Translations under genes and position numbers: made by a program
In this document: one piece after another, positions 17,733 to 26,450 of the stretch
How the letters are laid out: every line of letters begins with the position of its first letter
How positions within the stretch are numbered: the stretch's first letter is position 1
Assembly (NCBI RefSeq): GCF_900206265.1
Contig: NZ_LT907782.1
Coordinates: 1,364,001 to 1,428,000, forward strand
From: Nitrosomonas ureae
GTDB taxonomy: Bacteria; Pseudomonadota; Gammaproteobacteria; Burkholderiales; Nitrosomonadaceae
Length of the DNA: 64,000 bases
Direction of reading: 5' to 3'
Notes under the pieces: model-generated
What the model saw: the letters and a program-made list of their open reading frames with translations, nothing else
Told to the model about the DNA's origin: nothing
The model's database searches: none

Positions 17733-18377
17733 CTAACCAACAGGGCTTGCAATCGCAAAACAGCAGTAATTCCCTTTTTTCACTATACATTCTTTATGCT
17801 CGATATCAACCTTTAACAGCGAAGCCAAGAAACTCAAATCAAGCGCACAAAACCCCTGATACTCTTCCGCAAGCTTATAAAAAATACAGTTATTAGCGAT
17901 AATCTCAGTATATCCCTCCGAAATCTGCCTCGCGCTTGCATCATAACCAAGCTCACACATAATGGTCACCACTTCACGCAATCTGTCAGCGGATGACAAT
18001 TGTTTTGTCATCCGGCTTTCAAATTCTCCGGCCATTTGCTCTCCCAGCGAGCGTAAACACAGTTGTGACTCCTGTTCACCCAAATTTTTCTCAACCCAGG
18101 AAAGCAGCAGCTTTGCAATAAACGAATAGCGCCTTTGGAATAGCTCTAGGCCGCTCGGGGATAATGAATAAATTTTGCACGGCCTACCCCCTGTACTTTC
18201 CAGCATAGCACTCTGAATAAAACCACTACTGCCAAGACTGGAAAGATGCTGATTCACTGCGTTGCGGGAAATACATAACAAATGTGACAGCTCATCCACC
18301 GTAAGTCCATTGCGGTGGCGAAGTAAAGCGGTGACTAATGATTGTTGACTCTGACCTAGCAATGATAAAGAGAACAT
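17733..18377 (-). CDS. SufR-like winged-helix regulator with cysteine cluster
   Basis: 214 residues. An N-terminal winged helix (LLRHRNGLTVDELSHLLCISRNAVNQHLSSLGSSGFI, ESTGGRPCKIYSLS wing, residues 10-75) is followed by a C-terminal half with Cys in NNCIFYKLAEEYQGFCALD, EHKEC and NYCC. This arrangement resembles SufR, where conserved cysteines hold an Fe-S cluster that controls DNA binding. It is divergent from the two small membrane-protein genes starting at 18494, which are the likely targets along with itself. No suf genes are in view, so the call is SufR-like rather than SufR. Confidence 0.8.
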   Translation of the reverse strand: MFSLSLLGQSQQSLVTALLRHRNGLTVDELSHLLCISRNAVNQHLSSLGSSGFIQSAMLESTGGRPCKIYSLSPSGLELFQRRYSFIAKLLLSWVEKNLGEQESQLCLRSLGEQMAGEFESRMTKQLSSADRLREVVTIMCELGYDASARQISEGYTEIIANNCIFYKLAEEYQGFCALDLSFLASLLKVDIEHKECIVKKGNYCCFAIASPVG

Positions 18378-18493
18378 TCTAGCTTTTTGTAATAATTATT
18401 CTTAAAAGTTTTGGCATATTTTTATTGCAAAAGCTCCAAAATATAAAGTAAAGTACAAGTCCTCATAATATTATAGGAAGAGAGGAGAAATTA

Positions 18494-18832
18494 ATGCTTA
18501 CATATTTAATCATAGTTTTAGCAATTGCAGCTGTCGGTGGCGTTGTATTAGCCATGAAAATATTTTCCGGGCAGTTAGCACCGTGACCACTGTCCATCGT
18601 GCATGCTTTATTAGGTGCAACAGGTCTGGTCATGCTAATTTTGCTGGTTCTGGAAGGCTCAGGAGACGGACGTCTGACGGCCGCACTTGGTTTGCTTGTA
18701 GTGGCGGCATTAGGCGGATTCTATCTCGCTTCGATCCATGTAAAGGGTAGCATTGCACCGAAAAATGTCGTGCTCATCCACGCAGGCGTAGCGGTAGCCG
18801 GTTTTCTCACATTACTGAGTCTGTTTATTTAG
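18494..18832 (+). pseudogene. Small membrane protein with an in-frame TGA at codon 31
   Basis: The ATG at 18494 sits behind a good GAGGAG site and opens a membrane span (LIIVLAIAAVGGVVLAM). After codon 30 comes TGA (18584-18586), then the same frame continues to 18832 with two or three more spans (PLSIVHALLGATGLVMLILLVLEG, LGLLVVAALGGFYLASIHVKG, VVLIHAGVAVAGFLTLLSLFI). Gln-Leu-Ala-Pro-stop-Pro-Leu-Ser reads as if one TGG Trp codon had become TGA. The product is either truncated, read through at low level, or restarted downstream. It is 20 bases ahead of the DUF2231 gene. Function is unknown. Confidence 0.7.
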
Positions 18833-18852
18833 CTTATCAGGAAATAATCCAC

Positions 18853-19281
18853 ATGAAACACCCTATCCACCCAATGTTAGTTCATTTTCCAATAGCAACC
18901 TGGTTTCTTGCAACAATGGCAGACATTGCCAGTCTTTTTACAAATGAACAAGTAGGTTGGGTAGCTGGGGTGTTGCTTGTCATCGGAACGATCACCGCAT
19001 TGCTTGCGATGATGACCGGCCTATTGGAACTTGGAAAAATCGATCAACAGAGCCCTGCACTCAAGATTGCGAATCAGCACATGATACTTATGATGATCAG
19101 TTGGTCTTTTTATGCGGTCAGCTTATTTCTACGTCTAGATGGAACACATCTTGATCAACCAGGTTTAATGGCCATTTCCTTTTCGATAATTGGATTCATC
19201 TTTCTTTGCAGTGCAGGTTGGATGGGAGGGAAGCTCGTGTATGAATATGGTGTAGGTATTCAGCACCTAAAGAAAATTTAA
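18853..19281 (+). CDS. DUF2231-family membrane protein
   Basis: 142 residues. The start HPIHPMLVHFPIATWF with its HP-x-LVHFP motif, four membrane spans, and the MTGLLELGKI loop are the hallmarks of DUF2231. The conserved His residues suggest heme or metal contact, and relatives often accompany c-type cytochromes, but no function is proven. It lies 20 bases behind the interrupted small membrane gene and is divergent from the SufR-like regulator. Confidence 0.88.
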   Translation: MKHPIHPMLVHFPIATWFLATMADIASLFTNEQVGWVAGVLLVIGTITALLAMMTGLLELGKIDQQSPALKIANQHMILMMISWSFYAVSLFLRLDGTHLDQPGLMAISFSIIGFIFLCSAGWMGGKLVYEYGVGIQHLKKI

Positions 19282-19408
19282 ATCAATAACCTGACCATCC
19301 TCTTTTTTGTAATGCAACTTATGACCTGTCGATAGTGCCTCGTATCAATTAATCTCGTATATCTTTCATCCAAAACTTTTAGTTTCTGATTAAGCTAAAA
19401 CTATCAAA

Positions 19409-19655
19409 ATGACCGTTTCTCTCAATTTAACCATGAGGGAATCCGTTCGCCGCTACCAAACCAAACCTAAATGACCAGGAAATCACCGAAGCATATACAA
19501 AACCACCTCGAGGTTATACAGTGTGTCATACGATCTCTGTCTCTCCTGCGCCAGATATGCACGGGGTAAAAATGCCTTTGCAAGTGATGTTGCAAAATAA
19601 CAATGGTAAGGTGGTTCATCAATTGATGAAGGAAATCACCAGCGAAATTACCTGA
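19409..19655 (+). pseudogene. Frameshifted short gene, family not recognised
   Basis: An ATG at 19409 starts MTVSLNLTMRESVRRYQTKPK and ends at a TGA; the next frame is open across the break and continues NDQEITEAYTKPPRGYTV, VSPAPDMHGVKMPLQVMLQ and GKVVHQLMKEITSEIT to the TGA at 19653-19655. Joined by one frameshift near 19470 they would give a protein of about 80 residues. No ribosome binding site is obvious and the family is unknown. It fills most of a gap of about 390 bases. Confidence 0.4.
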
Positions 19656-19675
19656 TAATCCACATGAATTTCAAT

Positions 19676-20314
19676 TCAATCCGCTACGGATGATGCACTG
19701 CCCAATGCTTCCAGTTTTTCCAGTATGGATACCAATAATTCTTCATCGGGGTCTTGTCCCGCGCGTTTGCAACAAAGAACATAGGCATTGCAGAGTTTGA
19801 ACATCAAGGGGTCAAATGCCATCGGCATCTGGAAAAACAAGCGACTTAATACCTGAATTCCGTGGACAAACGTTGCTGCGGCCAGCGCATCATCATTGTC
19901 GCGAGAAATAGAATCCAAAGTACCCAAACTCATCGCCAAATCCGGCTCAAATGCATCCGGATTTTTCGCGCTCAAACGTTCATAAATTTCTACTGCACGT
20001 CGCGCTACTTCCAAAGCTTCCTTGCAATGTCCCAACGCACTATAGAAACCACCCAGACTGGTCATGAGGTATGCTCGTAACCAGCGGCTGGACGGCTGTC
20101 CGCTATCCAGTTTAGGCTGATCAATCTGCAAGCGGATGGGCGCTTTGAGTTCGCCTAAGCTACAACCAATTAAGTCTAACCGGTTGAATTGCTGAATCCA
20201 GAGTTTGGTCTGCTGATCCAATGCTTTCCATTGTTCCGGATCGACCTGTTGCGATACTGTATTACGCAATACAGTCAAGGATTCCAGTGTTTTTGCGCGC
20301 GTTATTTTGAACAA
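19676..20314 (-). CDS. Hypothetical protein with TPR-like helices
   Basis: 212 residues from a TTG. A helical repeat (SSRWLRAYLMTSLGGFYSALGHCKEALEVARRAVEIYERL, about residues 75-120) resembles a tetratricopeptide pair, so a protein-binding role is possible; the family is not recognised. The same frame is open upstream of the TTG to a TAA at 20363-20365 and reads plausible protein (AYQALSEKLAQEI), without any ATG, GTG or TTG. Either the true start codon has been lost or this is the second half of one gene with 20363-20581. Confidence 0.65.
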   Translation of the reverse strand: MFKITRAKTLESLTVLRNTVSQQVDPEQWKALDQQTKLWIQQFNRLDLIGCSLGELKAPIRLQIDQPKLDSGQPSSRWLRAYLMTSLGGFYSALGHCKEALEVARRAVEIYERLSAKNPDAFEPDLAMSLGTLDSISRDNDDALAAATFVHGIQVLSRLFFQMPMAFDPLMFKLCNAYVLCCKRAGQDPDEELLVSILEKLEALGSASSVAD

Positions 20315-20362
20315 AATTTCTTGGGCAAGCTTTTCGCTAAGTGCTTGATAGGCAGAAAATCG

Positions 20363-20581
20363 TTACTTTAGCTTATCATCCAGCCACTGCAAGACCTCCA
20401 ATCCACCTTGGCCAAGACATTTAACTAATATAGGTAGAAGAATGCGCGTGATCACGCGCGTCTGCAATGGACCCAGGCCCCATTCCTTAAGCCACTGATG
20501 AATTATTGCATCCCGGTCTTTGTCATCCAGGAATTTCGCCCGTATTTTTTGTTGCTCTTCGGAAAGGGAAAGGTCAAGCAT
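20363..20581 (-). CDS. Short hypothetical protein (possible N-terminal half of the next gene)
   Basis: 72 residues, charged and helical (SLSEEQQKIRAKFLDDKDRDAIIHQWLKEW, then a hydrophobic stretch RVITRILLPILVKCLG). It ends in TAA at 20363, in the same reading frame as the downstream TPR-like gene, with no other stop between them. It may be a complete small protein or the first part of a 301-codon gene split by a nonsense change. Not recognised as any family. Confidence 0.55.
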   Translation of the reverse strand: MLDLSLSEEQQKIRAKFLDDKDRDAIIHQWLKEWGLGPLQTRVITRILLPILVKCLGQGGLEVLQWLDDKLK

Positions 20582-20683
20582 CTTTTATAATCAATGGCAA
20601 ACGTGACAGGGGTATAAAGTAAAGTCGGAAACACGCCATGGGAATTCACACAAAATAAGAAAGCCCAGTAGACGCGAAAAACT

Positions 20684-20884
20684 TTACTTACGCAACCACC
20701 ACATAATCAGTGTCAGTACAATGGAAATCACCAAACCGGTCATCAGAGGAAAATGAAAGCTAAAATTTTCGCGCTCGATATGAATATCGCCGGGCAAGCG
20801 TCCTAAGGGTAACTGCGATAACCAAGGCCACAACAGACCCAGCACGAGCAAAATGATTCCTAAAGTAATCAGTATCTGTTGCAT
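20684..20884 (-). CDS. DUF2905-family small membrane protein
   Basis: 66 residues: two membrane spans around the conserved loop GRLPGDIHIERENFSFHFPL, which is the signature of DUF2905. Function is unknown. Its neighbour 29 bases upstream is the lipocalin gene in the same direction, so the two are probably cotranscribed. Confidence 0.9.
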   Translation of the reverse strand: MQQILITLGIILLVLGLLWPWLSQLPLGRLPGDIHIERENFSFHFPLMTGLVISIVLTLIMWWLRK

Positions 20885-20912
20885 AGCGTTTTATCCGATC
20901 AACATGCGAAAC

Positions 20913-21446
20913 TTATCGTTTTCGCTCATCCTGCCGCGGAAATATCAACTTATCCGTTGCAAAACCCAGTTCTGCAGTTCGTTGCATGAACTGATCAATT
21001 AATGCATCGTTGACTGTTGGTGTTCTTGCTAAGAGCCACAGATACGACTTGTCATAGCTGGTCACAAAAGCGTATTGATAGTTTTCCCGATCCAATTCAA
21101 ACACAATATAGGCACCATAAAATGGACCGAAGAAAGAGACCTTCAAATAACCTTCTTGCTGACTTCTGATGAAATATGCTTTGCCTGCCACTTCTTTCCA
21201 CTTGCTCTCCGTCGTCGAGAAACCTTTATTGATAACTTTAACTCCACCGTCATCGCGCAAAAAATATTCCGCAGTCACGTTATACAGTCCACGTTCAAAC
21301 GAGTGATCAAGCCGGGCAATCTCATACCACTTCCCCAAATATTTATTGAGTTCAAATCCGTGAACCGGTGCGATATTATGGGGTATGGATAAACACCCGC
21401 CAAGAAAAAATACAATAAAACCAATTATAAGGAAACGCATTTTCAA
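20913..21446 (-). CDS. blc: Bacterial lipocalin (outer-membrane lipoprotein Blc)
   Basis: 177 residues. The signal ends in the lipobox LGGC (residue 18). The lipocalin signature GKWYEIARLDHSFERGL is at about residues 38-54, followed by the beta-barrel strands and the closing YLWLLARTP that matches the third conserved region. Blc-type proteins bind lysophospholipids or fatty acids at the outer membrane, often under stress. It fits the envelope theme of mlaA and the hopanoid genes elsewhere in the window. DUF2905 follows directly. Confidence 0.95.
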   Translation of the reverse strand: MKMRFLIIGFIVFFLGGCLSIPHNIAPVHGFELNKYLGKWYEIARLDHSFERGLYNVTAEYFLRDDGGVKVINKGFSTTESKWKEVAGKAYFIRSQQEGYLKVSFFGPFYGAYIVFELDRENYQYAFVTSYDKSYLWLLARTPTVNDALIDQFMQRTAELGFATDKLIFPRQDERKR

Positions 21447-22032
21447 ATACTCATAATGTCGTTAATACCGGGTACGGTATATCCTTCCTCACCTCAGGCA
21501 TAAAATGTCGCCGGATTAGATTGACTGAACGTTACGCCCGTTCTGATCCATACCGACAAACCGGAATTCTCCAGAAAACAGATACCGAATACTACTGCAT
21601 CCACTCTTCTCGCGACGATATTCTTGTTTGCTCCCTCGCCGATTAACCCACAAATGGTGAAAAATATAGCTGTTTGATTGCATTTTCTGGAGCGCAAATG
21701 GAATTAAGACACGCAGATAAACAAATACTCATAATTTTAGAATAATCACCTTTTTCTCCCCTTTTTCTTAATTACACCCCAGAGCCCCAAGATATAAAAT
21801 TCAAATATTCAGTTAGTTTGCTTAGCTTCTCAGTATCTCCAGTGCGATTTCTTGCCTTTTGGAATCAGAATTTCTCAAAGAAAATTTAAAGGATCGAGCA
21901 GCAAATCATCGATGAAATTTGTTTATTTCTTATCCCTATAAGGTAGCAGGAGTTGCTAAGCGCTTATTATTATCAAATTAAACAATTAATTGTGACATGA
22001 CAAAGCTAGATTCCCAAGTGTTCAGAAATAAT
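21447..22032. other. Long AT-rich intergenic region
   Basis: Nearly 600 bases before the repeat array at 22033. A 67-codon minus-strand frame at 21494-21697 has no start signal or recognisable motif. Nothing else was recognised. Confidence 0.4.
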
Positions 22033-22070
22033 GTGAATTAAATGTGAAATAAATGTGAACTTTTTGTGAA
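22033..22070 (+). promoter_or_regulatory. Four GTGAA direct repeats at exact 11-bp spacing
   Basis: GTGAA occurs at 22033, 22044, 22055 and 22066, each start exactly 11 bases from the last, with A/T-only spacers between. The array ends 69 bases before the first tiny membrane-protein gene. One-turn spacing of direct repeats is the pattern bound by OmpR/PhoB-type regulators. A similar three-copy array lies upstream of the related gene at 53991-54164. Confidence 0.75.
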
Positions 22071-22138
22071 GTTATCCATCAAATGATCAACAATGCATTT
22101 TTAAACAACTTTGATGATTTTTAATTAAGGAGATTCTC

Positions 22139-22333
22139 ATGACTACCAATCAAATTTTTGCTATTGCAGCATTAGTTATCAGTGGAGTTTTTTTTGGAGT
22201 TTTATTCATGGTTGGATTGCCACAATCAATTCTAGAATGGGTAATTACCGATGGTGCACTTGCTGTCATTCTTTATATAAGTTACCTAGCAATAGGTGCA
22301 TTCAAAGGAACATCCAAACCAAGAATGCGTTAA
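22139..22333 (+). CDS. Tiny two-span membrane protein (paralogue 1)
   Basis: 64 residues. Two hydrophobic spans (IFAIAALVISGVFFGVLFMV and GALAVILYISYLAIGAF) flank a short loop, GLPQSILEWVITD, and a basic tail with KPRMR. The ATG is preceded by AAGGAGAT. It is closely similar to the next gene (NQIF/SQIF start, FFGVL, LPxSIxxW, D..L...LYI.YL), so the two are tandem duplicates. The family has not been recognised. A four-copy GTGAA array sits just upstream. Confidence 0.85.
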   Translation: MTTNQIFAIAALVISGVFFGVLFMVGLPQSILEWVITDGALAVILYISYLAIGAFKGTSKPRMR

Positions 22334-22433
22334 TTTAAAACAGCGATAGAAAAAGGCGTGTTTATAAGGAAAGCACTTCGTGCGAAATCCTCTTAATACA
22401 CAATCTTAATAAACTTTATTTAAAGGAGATTTT

Positions 22434-22637
22434 ATGAAAACAAGTCAAATTTTTATTATTTCAGCAATAATCATATCAATTACATTTTTTGGTGTTTTAT
22501 CAGTGTTTGATTTACCGGAATCTATAACAGACTGGTTTATTTCTGATGTCATTCTCGGCGCGATACTGTACATCAATTATCTCGTGATTGCTATGTTAAG
22601 CGACTCTCCCAAAAGCAGAATGTATTACACGAGATAA
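22434..22637 (+). CDS. Tiny two-span membrane protein (paralogue 2)
   Basis: 67 residues, a duplicate of the preceding gene: SQIFIISAIIISITFFGVL span, DLPESITDWFISD loop, and VILGAILYINYLVIAML span, then a basic end with PKSRM. A strong AAGGAG precedes the ATG. It is followed by a good terminator, so the two genes form one transcript. Function is unknown. Confidence 0.85.
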   Translation: MKTSQIFIISAIIISITFFGVLSVFDLPESITDWFISDVILGAILYINYLVIAMLSDSPKSRMYYTR

Positions 22638-22664
22638 AAAGTTACTGCATAGACTCTCCAATTT

Positions 22665-22711
22665 AATGGGATTAAGGTAATTAATTCAATTGCCCTGATC
22701 CCATTTTTTTA
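22665..22711 (+). terminator. Rho-independent terminator after the small membrane-protein pair
   Basis: ATGGGAT (22666-22672) pairs with ATCCCAT (22698-22704), with AGG/CCT pairing inside, followed by seven T residues. It also lies just past the end of the MBL gene on the other strand. Confidence 0.85.
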
Positions 22712-22752
22712 CTCAAAAATTAAAATATAAGCCTGAGTTGGATCATTCATAA

Positions 22753-23715
22753 TTACTTGAGTCGTTCAACTGGCCGATCAAGCCAATGAATCAAACCTTG
22801 TGCATTCAGACGGATATCCGTGTTCAAGAGCTCATTTATTTCATTTTGCGGCAATTGACAGCCATGTTCCGACAATTTCTGCAAAAGCAAATTTCTTAAT
22901 GTTTCAGAAATGATTGACTGTCTCTCAGCCCCATTATCTTTTGCGCGTTGCGCAATCGCAACGTGCGCATCAATCAGATCATGCAGGGATTGGGCATGAC
23001 AGGCTAAATTGCCAATCCGACTATAGTGGGTCAAATACGCATAGCATGGCTTATAGCTCATGATACGGTCGATTGAAGTATGTGCCGCAACAGGATCAAA
23101 TTGAACAGGCGAAGTAGTCGGAAAAACAAATTCTCTTCCATTGACATCGAACTCCCGATACGAAACTCCAAAAGTATCACCCGTAAAAAAAGACTGACTA
23201 CACTCATCATAGATGCAGTTATGGTGACGTGCATGGCCCGGCGTATCAAGAAACAATAGCGAACGCCCATTAAGATTAATGCGGCTTTCATCAGGCGCTT
23301 CCATGATACGCTCGATATCAATCGGAATAATTTCACCATATACACGTTTGAATTCGGCTTCTCCATAAACACTCATTGCACCGGCAACAAGCCGTATCGG
23401 ATTTGCCATATGGCTCGCGCCACGAGGATGAACAACCAGCTTGGCATTCGGGAAAAATTGCATACACTGGCTTGCACCACCCGCATGGTCAAGATGAATA
23501 TGCGTCAAAATTACGTAGGCCACGTCTTCAACAGCAATATTCTTCTGCTTGAGTGCTGCAATTACACCTGGAACGGAAAAGGATGTACCGGTATCCACCA
23601 GGGCGGCCACTCCTTTCTCGACAATCAAGTGTATAGCCGCTCTTCTAGGGCGGTGAAATTGCGCATCAATGGCACTGATGCCACATTCATAATCGGTAAT
23701 AAGTGGTAATGACAT
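22753..23715 (-). CDS. MBL-fold metallo-hydrolase
   Basis: 320 residues. The metal-binding motif HIHLDH is at about residues 71-76, with later His and Asp ligands in SFFTGDTFG and LDTPGHARHH (residues 155-180), so a di-metal site is likely. The C-terminal 80 residues are an added helical part. The substrate is unknown; glyoxalase-II-like or lactonase-like chemistry is typical. It is 40 bases downstream of the acetyl-CoA synthetase gene in the same direction and may be cotranscribed. Confidence 0.92.
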   Translation of the reverse strand: MSLPLITDYECGISAIDAQFHRPRRAAIHLIVEKGVAALVDTGTSFSVPGVIAALKQKNIAVEDVAYVILTHIHLDHAGGASQCMQFFPNAKLVVHPRGASHMANPIRLVAGAMSVYGEAEFKRVYGEIIPIDIERIMEAPDESRINLNGRSLLFLDTPGHARHHNCIYDECSQSFFTGDTFGVSYREFDVNGREFVFPTTSPVQFDPVAAHTSIDRIMSYKPCYAYLTHYSRIGNLACHAQSLHDLIDAHVAIAQRAKDNGAERQSIISETLRNLLLQKLSEHGCQLPQNEINELLNTDIRLNAQGLIHWLDRPVERLK

Positions 23716-23754
23716 ATCTCTCCGTTTTTATGAAAATCTTTAATTCGGAAAATG

Positions 23755-25725
23755 CTATTTTGCTGGATATTTCAATTGTTCAAGGATAGCTGGATTCTCC
23801 AGCGTTGAAACATCCTGAGTGATTTCTTCACCTTTGGCGAGGCTGCGCAATAATCGACGCATAATTTTTCCGGAGCGGGTTTTCGGTAGATTCTCTCCAA
23901 AACGAATTTCATCAGGCTTGGCAATAGGACCAATTTCTTTCGCCACCCACTCACGCAATGTATGAGTAATTTGCGTAATTTCCTCTGCGTGTGGGTATGG
24001 GCCTTTTAGCACCACAAAAGCTATCACAGCTTCTCCCTTTATTTCATGGGGTTTACCAACCACAGCAGCCTCTGCAACCAAGGGATTCGCTACCAGCGCC
24101 GATTCAATTTCCATCGTTCCCAACCTATGTCCGGATACATTCAGCACATCGTCGGTACGCCCCATGATCCAAAAATATCCCTCTATATCACGATATGCGG
24201 AATCACCTGCCAGATAATACTTGCCATGACCTATATCCTGTGAAAAATAAGTCTTTTTGAAGCGCCCGGGATCACCCCACAGGGTACGAATCTGTGAAGG
24301 AAAGGGTTTTTTGATTACCAGAAAACCGCCCTTACCATTTTCGACATCGTGCCCAGCTTCATCAACTATTCCTGCAAAAATTCCCGGCAAAGGAAAAGTA
24401 CATGAACCCGGCTTGAGCGCAATTGCTCCCGGCGCCGGTGCAATCATATGGCTGCCTGTTTCCGTTTGCCACCAAGTATCAACGATCGGACAACGTGACC
24501 GGCCTACTTTTTCATAAAACCACATCCAAGCCTCCGGATTAATTGGCTCACCTACTGAGCCCAACAATCGCAATGATGAAAGTTCGTATTGTTCTGGCAA
24601 ATTCGCACCGAGCTTAATCAAGGTGCGAATTGCAGTAGGTGCCGTGTAAAATGTCGTCACTTTGTGTTTCTGTATAATTTCCCAAAAACGCCCGGCATTA
24701 GGATAAGTGGGTATTCCTTCAAAAATCACTTGGGTGGCCCCCATCGCAAGGGGTCCATAAGCCACATAACTGTGACCGGTAATCCAGCCGACATCCGCAG
24801 TACACCAAAACACATCGGCAGGCTGGTAGTCAAAAATCCATTGCATACTTTCTTTGGTTCCAAGCAAATATCCTGCGCTGGAATGCTGAACACCTTTAGG
24901 TTTACCGGTGGACCCAGAAGTATAAAGTGTAAATAATGGGTGTTCGGCGCTTACCCATTCAGGCTCACATTGGAGGCTCGCATTTTCCGTAAGCTCATGC
25001 CACCAAACATCACGCACGGGATCAAATCGAATAGCAGCGCCCGTGCGTTGATAAATCACGACCAATCGTACGAAAATCGGATCAGTCTTACTCAAAGCCT
25101 CATCAACAATTGATTTGAGCGAATTGCGTTTACCCCCGCGCACCTGTTCATCGGCCGTTATAACCGCTACTGCACCCGCATCTTGGATGCGCTCATGCAG
25201 GCTTTTGGCTGAAAACCCGCCGAATACCACTGAGTGAATTGCACCAATACGTGCGCAAGCTTGCATTGCAACAACCGCTTCAATACACATCGGCATGTAA
25301 ATGATGACGCGGTCGCCTTTGTTAATGTTTTTTGATCTCAGTGCATTGGCAAGCCTACAAACACGTTGGTGAAGATCGCGGTACGTTGAACGTATTATTT
25401 CCCCATCATCAGACTCAAATATGATAGCAACCTTATCGGCTTGCGTTTCCAGATGCCGATCAAGACAATTATAAGAAACGTTTAACTCACCATCACCAAA
25501 CCACTGAAAAAATGGAGCCATCTGATCATTCAGCACTTGCGTAAAAGGTTTATGCCATGCGATCTGTTCTTGTGCTCGTTTTGCCCAAAAACCCAGATAA
25601 TCCTCCTCAGCTTCCGCACATAAAGCCTGATATGCTTCAAAACTGGGTATGTTGGCTTTGCTGGAAAATTCTTTCGTAGGTGAAAAAACTCGAGTTTCAT
25701 TTAATATTGATTCAATGGTCGGCAT
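23755..25725 (-). CDS. acsA: Acetyl-CoA synthetase (AMP-forming)
   Basis: 656 residues from the chosen start. Motifs: [16 protein letters not shown] (ATP-binding P-loop), [11 protein letters not shown] (adenylate site), [32 protein letters not shown] (hinge), and the catalytic, acetylation-controlled Lys in [11 protein letters not shown] near the end. It joins acetate, ATP and CoA. GGAGACT lies eight bases before the ATG at 25725; the upstream ATG at 25752 has no such site. In an ammonia oxidiser it probably recovers acetate. The MBL gene follows. Confidence 0.96.
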   Translation of the reverse strand: MPTIESILNETRVFSPTKEFSSKANIPSFEAYQALCAEAEEDYLGFWAKRAQEQIAWHKPFTQVLNDQMAPFFQWFGDGELNVSYNCLDRHLETQADKVAIIFESDDGEIIRSTYRDLHQRVCRLANALRSKNINKGDRVIIYMPMCIEAVVAMQACARIGAIHSVVFGGFSAKSLHERIQDAGAVAVITADEQVRGGKRNSLKSIVDEALSKTDPIFVRLVVIYQRTGAAIRFDPVRDVWWHELTENASLQCEPEWVSAEHPLFTLYTSGSTGKPKGVQHSSAGYLLGTKESMQWIFDYQPADVFWCTADVGWITGHSYVAYGPLAMGATQVIFEGIPTYPNAGRFWEIIQKHKVTTFYTAPTAIRTLIKLGANLPEQYELSSLRLLGSVGEPINPEAWMWFYEKVGRSRCPIVDTWWQTETGSHMIAPAPGAIALKPGSCTFPLPGIFAGIVDEAGHDVENGKGGFLVIKKPFPSQIRTLWGDPGRFKKTYFSQDIGHGKYYLAGDSAYRDIEGYFWIMGRTDDVLNVSGHRLGTMEIESALVANPLVAEAAVVGKPHEIKGEAVIAFVVLKGPYPHAEEITQITHTLREWVAKEIGPIAKPDEIRFGENLPKTRSGKIMRRLLRSLAKGEEITQDVSTLENPAILEQLKYPAK

Positions 25726-25958
25726 GCTTAGTCTCCAGTATTTACGGTTCAATACACTGGATCAGAATTGTATCATTGGCACTCTAACAGATACGGTATT
25801 CTTACTTTGGAAGCCGGTAAACTGAGCCCATAGTTTTACAAAAAAGCTGACAACAGAGATACGAATAGAAAACGTTGAAAATCGCTAAGGCATTACTCTT
25901 TTGCGAAGTTTATATTCCATATTTTATAAATATTTGTTAAAATTAATGTAGTAGATGC

Positions 25959-25984
25959 GATGGGCTTTTTCAGCCCATTTTTTA
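25959..25984 (+). terminator. Terminator hairpin in the rimP leader
   Basis: ATGGGCT (25960-25966) and AGCCCAT (25972-25978) form a 7-bp stem with a TTTTC loop, followed by TTTTTT. It lies only 15 bases before the rimP start and after an AT-rich promoter-like stretch, so it probably attenuates the operon. Confidence 0.8.
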
Positions 25985-25998
25985 TTTGTGGTGGAGCT

Positions 25999-26427
25999 AT
26001 GACACTGGAAGAATTACTGGAATCAACTCTGCATGGTTTAGGTTATGAGTTGGTCGAGGTGGAACGATCAGCACACAACAAATTGCTAAGAATATTTGTA
26101 GATAAGGCTGAGGGTATCTGCATTGACGATTGCGTGACAATCAGTAACCACTTGAGCCGATTACTCGCCGTCGAAAATATTGATTATGGCCGATTAGAGG
26201 TTTCATCACCAGGATTAGACAGGCCTTTGCGGAGAGAAGCGGATTTTATTCGGTTTAGAGGAGAAACGATAAAATTAAAGTTGCGTATCCCTTTAGAGGG
26301 TCAAAAAAATTTTGTAGGGATTTTACGAGAAGTGGATAATGGCATAATAAAACTTGAAATCGAAGGAAAGTTATTAAACCTTGAATTAAGTAACGTTGGA
26401 AAAGCTCGTTTGGTTCCAAGATTGTAG
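25999..26427 (+). CDS. rimP: Ribosome maturation factor RimP
   Basis: 142 residues. The N-terminal domain has [18 protein letters not shown] and the family signature [27 protein letters not shown] at about residues 65-95, then a small beta-barrel domain. RimP helps 30S subunit assembly. The ATG at 25999 with GGTGGAG upstream was chosen; an upstream ATG at 25960 falls inside the leader hairpin. It is first in rimP-nusA-infB-rbfA-truB; nusA starts 23 bases later. Confidence 0.96.
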   Translation: MTLEELLESTLHGLGYELVEVERSAHNKLLRIFVDKAEGICIDDCVTISNHLSRLLAVENIDYGRLEVSSPGLDRPLRREADFIRFRGETIKLKLRIPLEGQKNFVGILREVDNGIIKLEIEGKLLNLELSNVGKARLVPRL

Positions 26428-26450
26428 GATAAGGATTTAACTGGAGGATT

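Noticed and set aside
18584..18586. TGA read as selenocysteine
   Set aside because: No SECIS-like hairpin was seen after it, and Trp is the more natural residue at a membrane interface here.
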